A stretch of DNA of 7,934 nucleotides from DATAXP01 sp036272935 (GTDB lineage: Bacteria; Planctomycetota; Planctomycetia; Pirellulales; PNKZ01). Of this stretch, positions 7,793 through 7,934 are shown one piece after another. Below the pieces are notes generated by a model, which was given only the letters and a program-made list of their open reading frames with translations, did not search any database and was not told where the DNA came from. Position 1 is the first letter of the stretch, and each line of letters starts with the position of its first letter. A program made the translations under genes and the position numbers. Where the stretch lies: assembly GCA_036272935.1 (NCBI GenBank), contig DATAXP010000036.1, forward strand, positions 1 to 7,934. The letters are read 5' to 3'.

Positions 7793-7934
7793 CCAGGGCC
7801 AGCGCATCAAAACTTGGCGTTTTCCAAGACGGTTAGCAGATAATCTGGATCAAGGGCACAGGCGAGTCGTTTGTTCTTGAGGCCGCGTTGGTTGGTTTTC
7901 TCTTGTCGCAGCAGGCTCAGGGCCAGTCGCCGCA
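7793..7934 (-). mobile_element. ISAs1-family insertion sequence, transposase 3' end only
   Basis: The outer end appears to be at 7793, where CAGGGCCAGCGCATC begins. ISAs1-family ends characteristically start CAGGG, as I recall, and the transposase stop codon lies 14 bases inside this end. The element continues beyond 7934, so its other end, inverted repeat and target duplication cannot be checked. If an 8-bp duplication was made, the copy on this side would be AAATTTGC (7785-7792). Confidence 0.75.
7807..7934 (-). CDS. ISAs1-family transposase, C-terminal 41 residues (partial)
   Basis: Transposase of a cut-and-paste DDE element. Read on the - strand, the window end gives RRLALSLLRQEKTNQRGLKN, then KRLACALDPDYLLTVLENAKF and a TGA stop at 7809-7807. 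This is the conserved C-terminal helix pattern of ISAs1/H-repeat-associated transposases (typically LALNLLRRE..., GLKAKRLRAGWDxxYLLKVL). The catalytic core lies outside the window. Its orientation is opposite to the interrupted STAND gene. Confidence 0.85.
   Translation of the reverse strand, partial: RRLALSLLRQEKTNQRGLKNKRLACALDPDYLLTVLENAKF

Noticed and set aside
7793..7880. Read-through extension of the STAND frame past 7792 as native C-terminus
   Set aside because: This stretch is the antisense of the ISAs1 transposase end and so is insertion sequence, not native coding.
1..7934. CRISPR arrays, tRNA or rRNA genes, long direct repeats
   Set aside because: No regularly spaced repeats, cloverleaf or conserved rRNA blocks were seen by eye; nearly all of the window is occupied by the coding regions described.

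Overview
The window is a GC-rich stretch of bacterial accessory DNA. The host cannot be named from sequence alone. The mix of a HerA/VirD4-type ATPase, a DUF932 protein, a giant nuclease-NTPase and an ISAs1-family transposase end recalls large-genome environmental bacteria such as Planctomycetes, but that is only an impression.

Layout on the + strand. (1) About 71-2339: a FtsK/HerA/VirD4-like DNA-pumping ATPase, of the kind annotated as 'type IV secretory system conjugative DNA transfer family protein'. It is split by one surplus base near 1262. It ends at a probable intrinsic terminator (2388-2414). (2) 2449-3227: a DUF932 phage/plasmid-type protein with a good ribosome binding site, split by one missing base near 2540. 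It ends at a textbook intrinsic terminator with a UUCG loop (3266-3292). (3) 3293-3513: a non-coding region rich in small interrupted palindromes, with a weak promoter candidate and a strong Shine-Dalgarno sequence. (4) 3514 to about 7792: a very large protein of about 1426 visible residues. It has an N-terminal PD-(D/E)xK nuclease domain resembling Cap4/DUF4297, a central NACHT-like STAND NTPase and a long, probably helical C-terminal half. This is the architecture of Avs-type anti-phage sensors. It is split by one missing base near 7350. (5) 7793-7934: the end of an ISAs1-family insertion sequence on the - strand. It interrupts the large gene, so the gene's true C-terminus is not visible.

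The ATPase and the DUF932 gene look like plasmid or integrative-element genes. The STAND gene has its own leader behind a strong terminator and so looks like a separately expressed defence cargo gene. All three protein genes carry a single-base reading-frame break, and the third also carries an IS. Either the assembly has indel errors or the island is decaying; only reads or related sequences can tell these apart.
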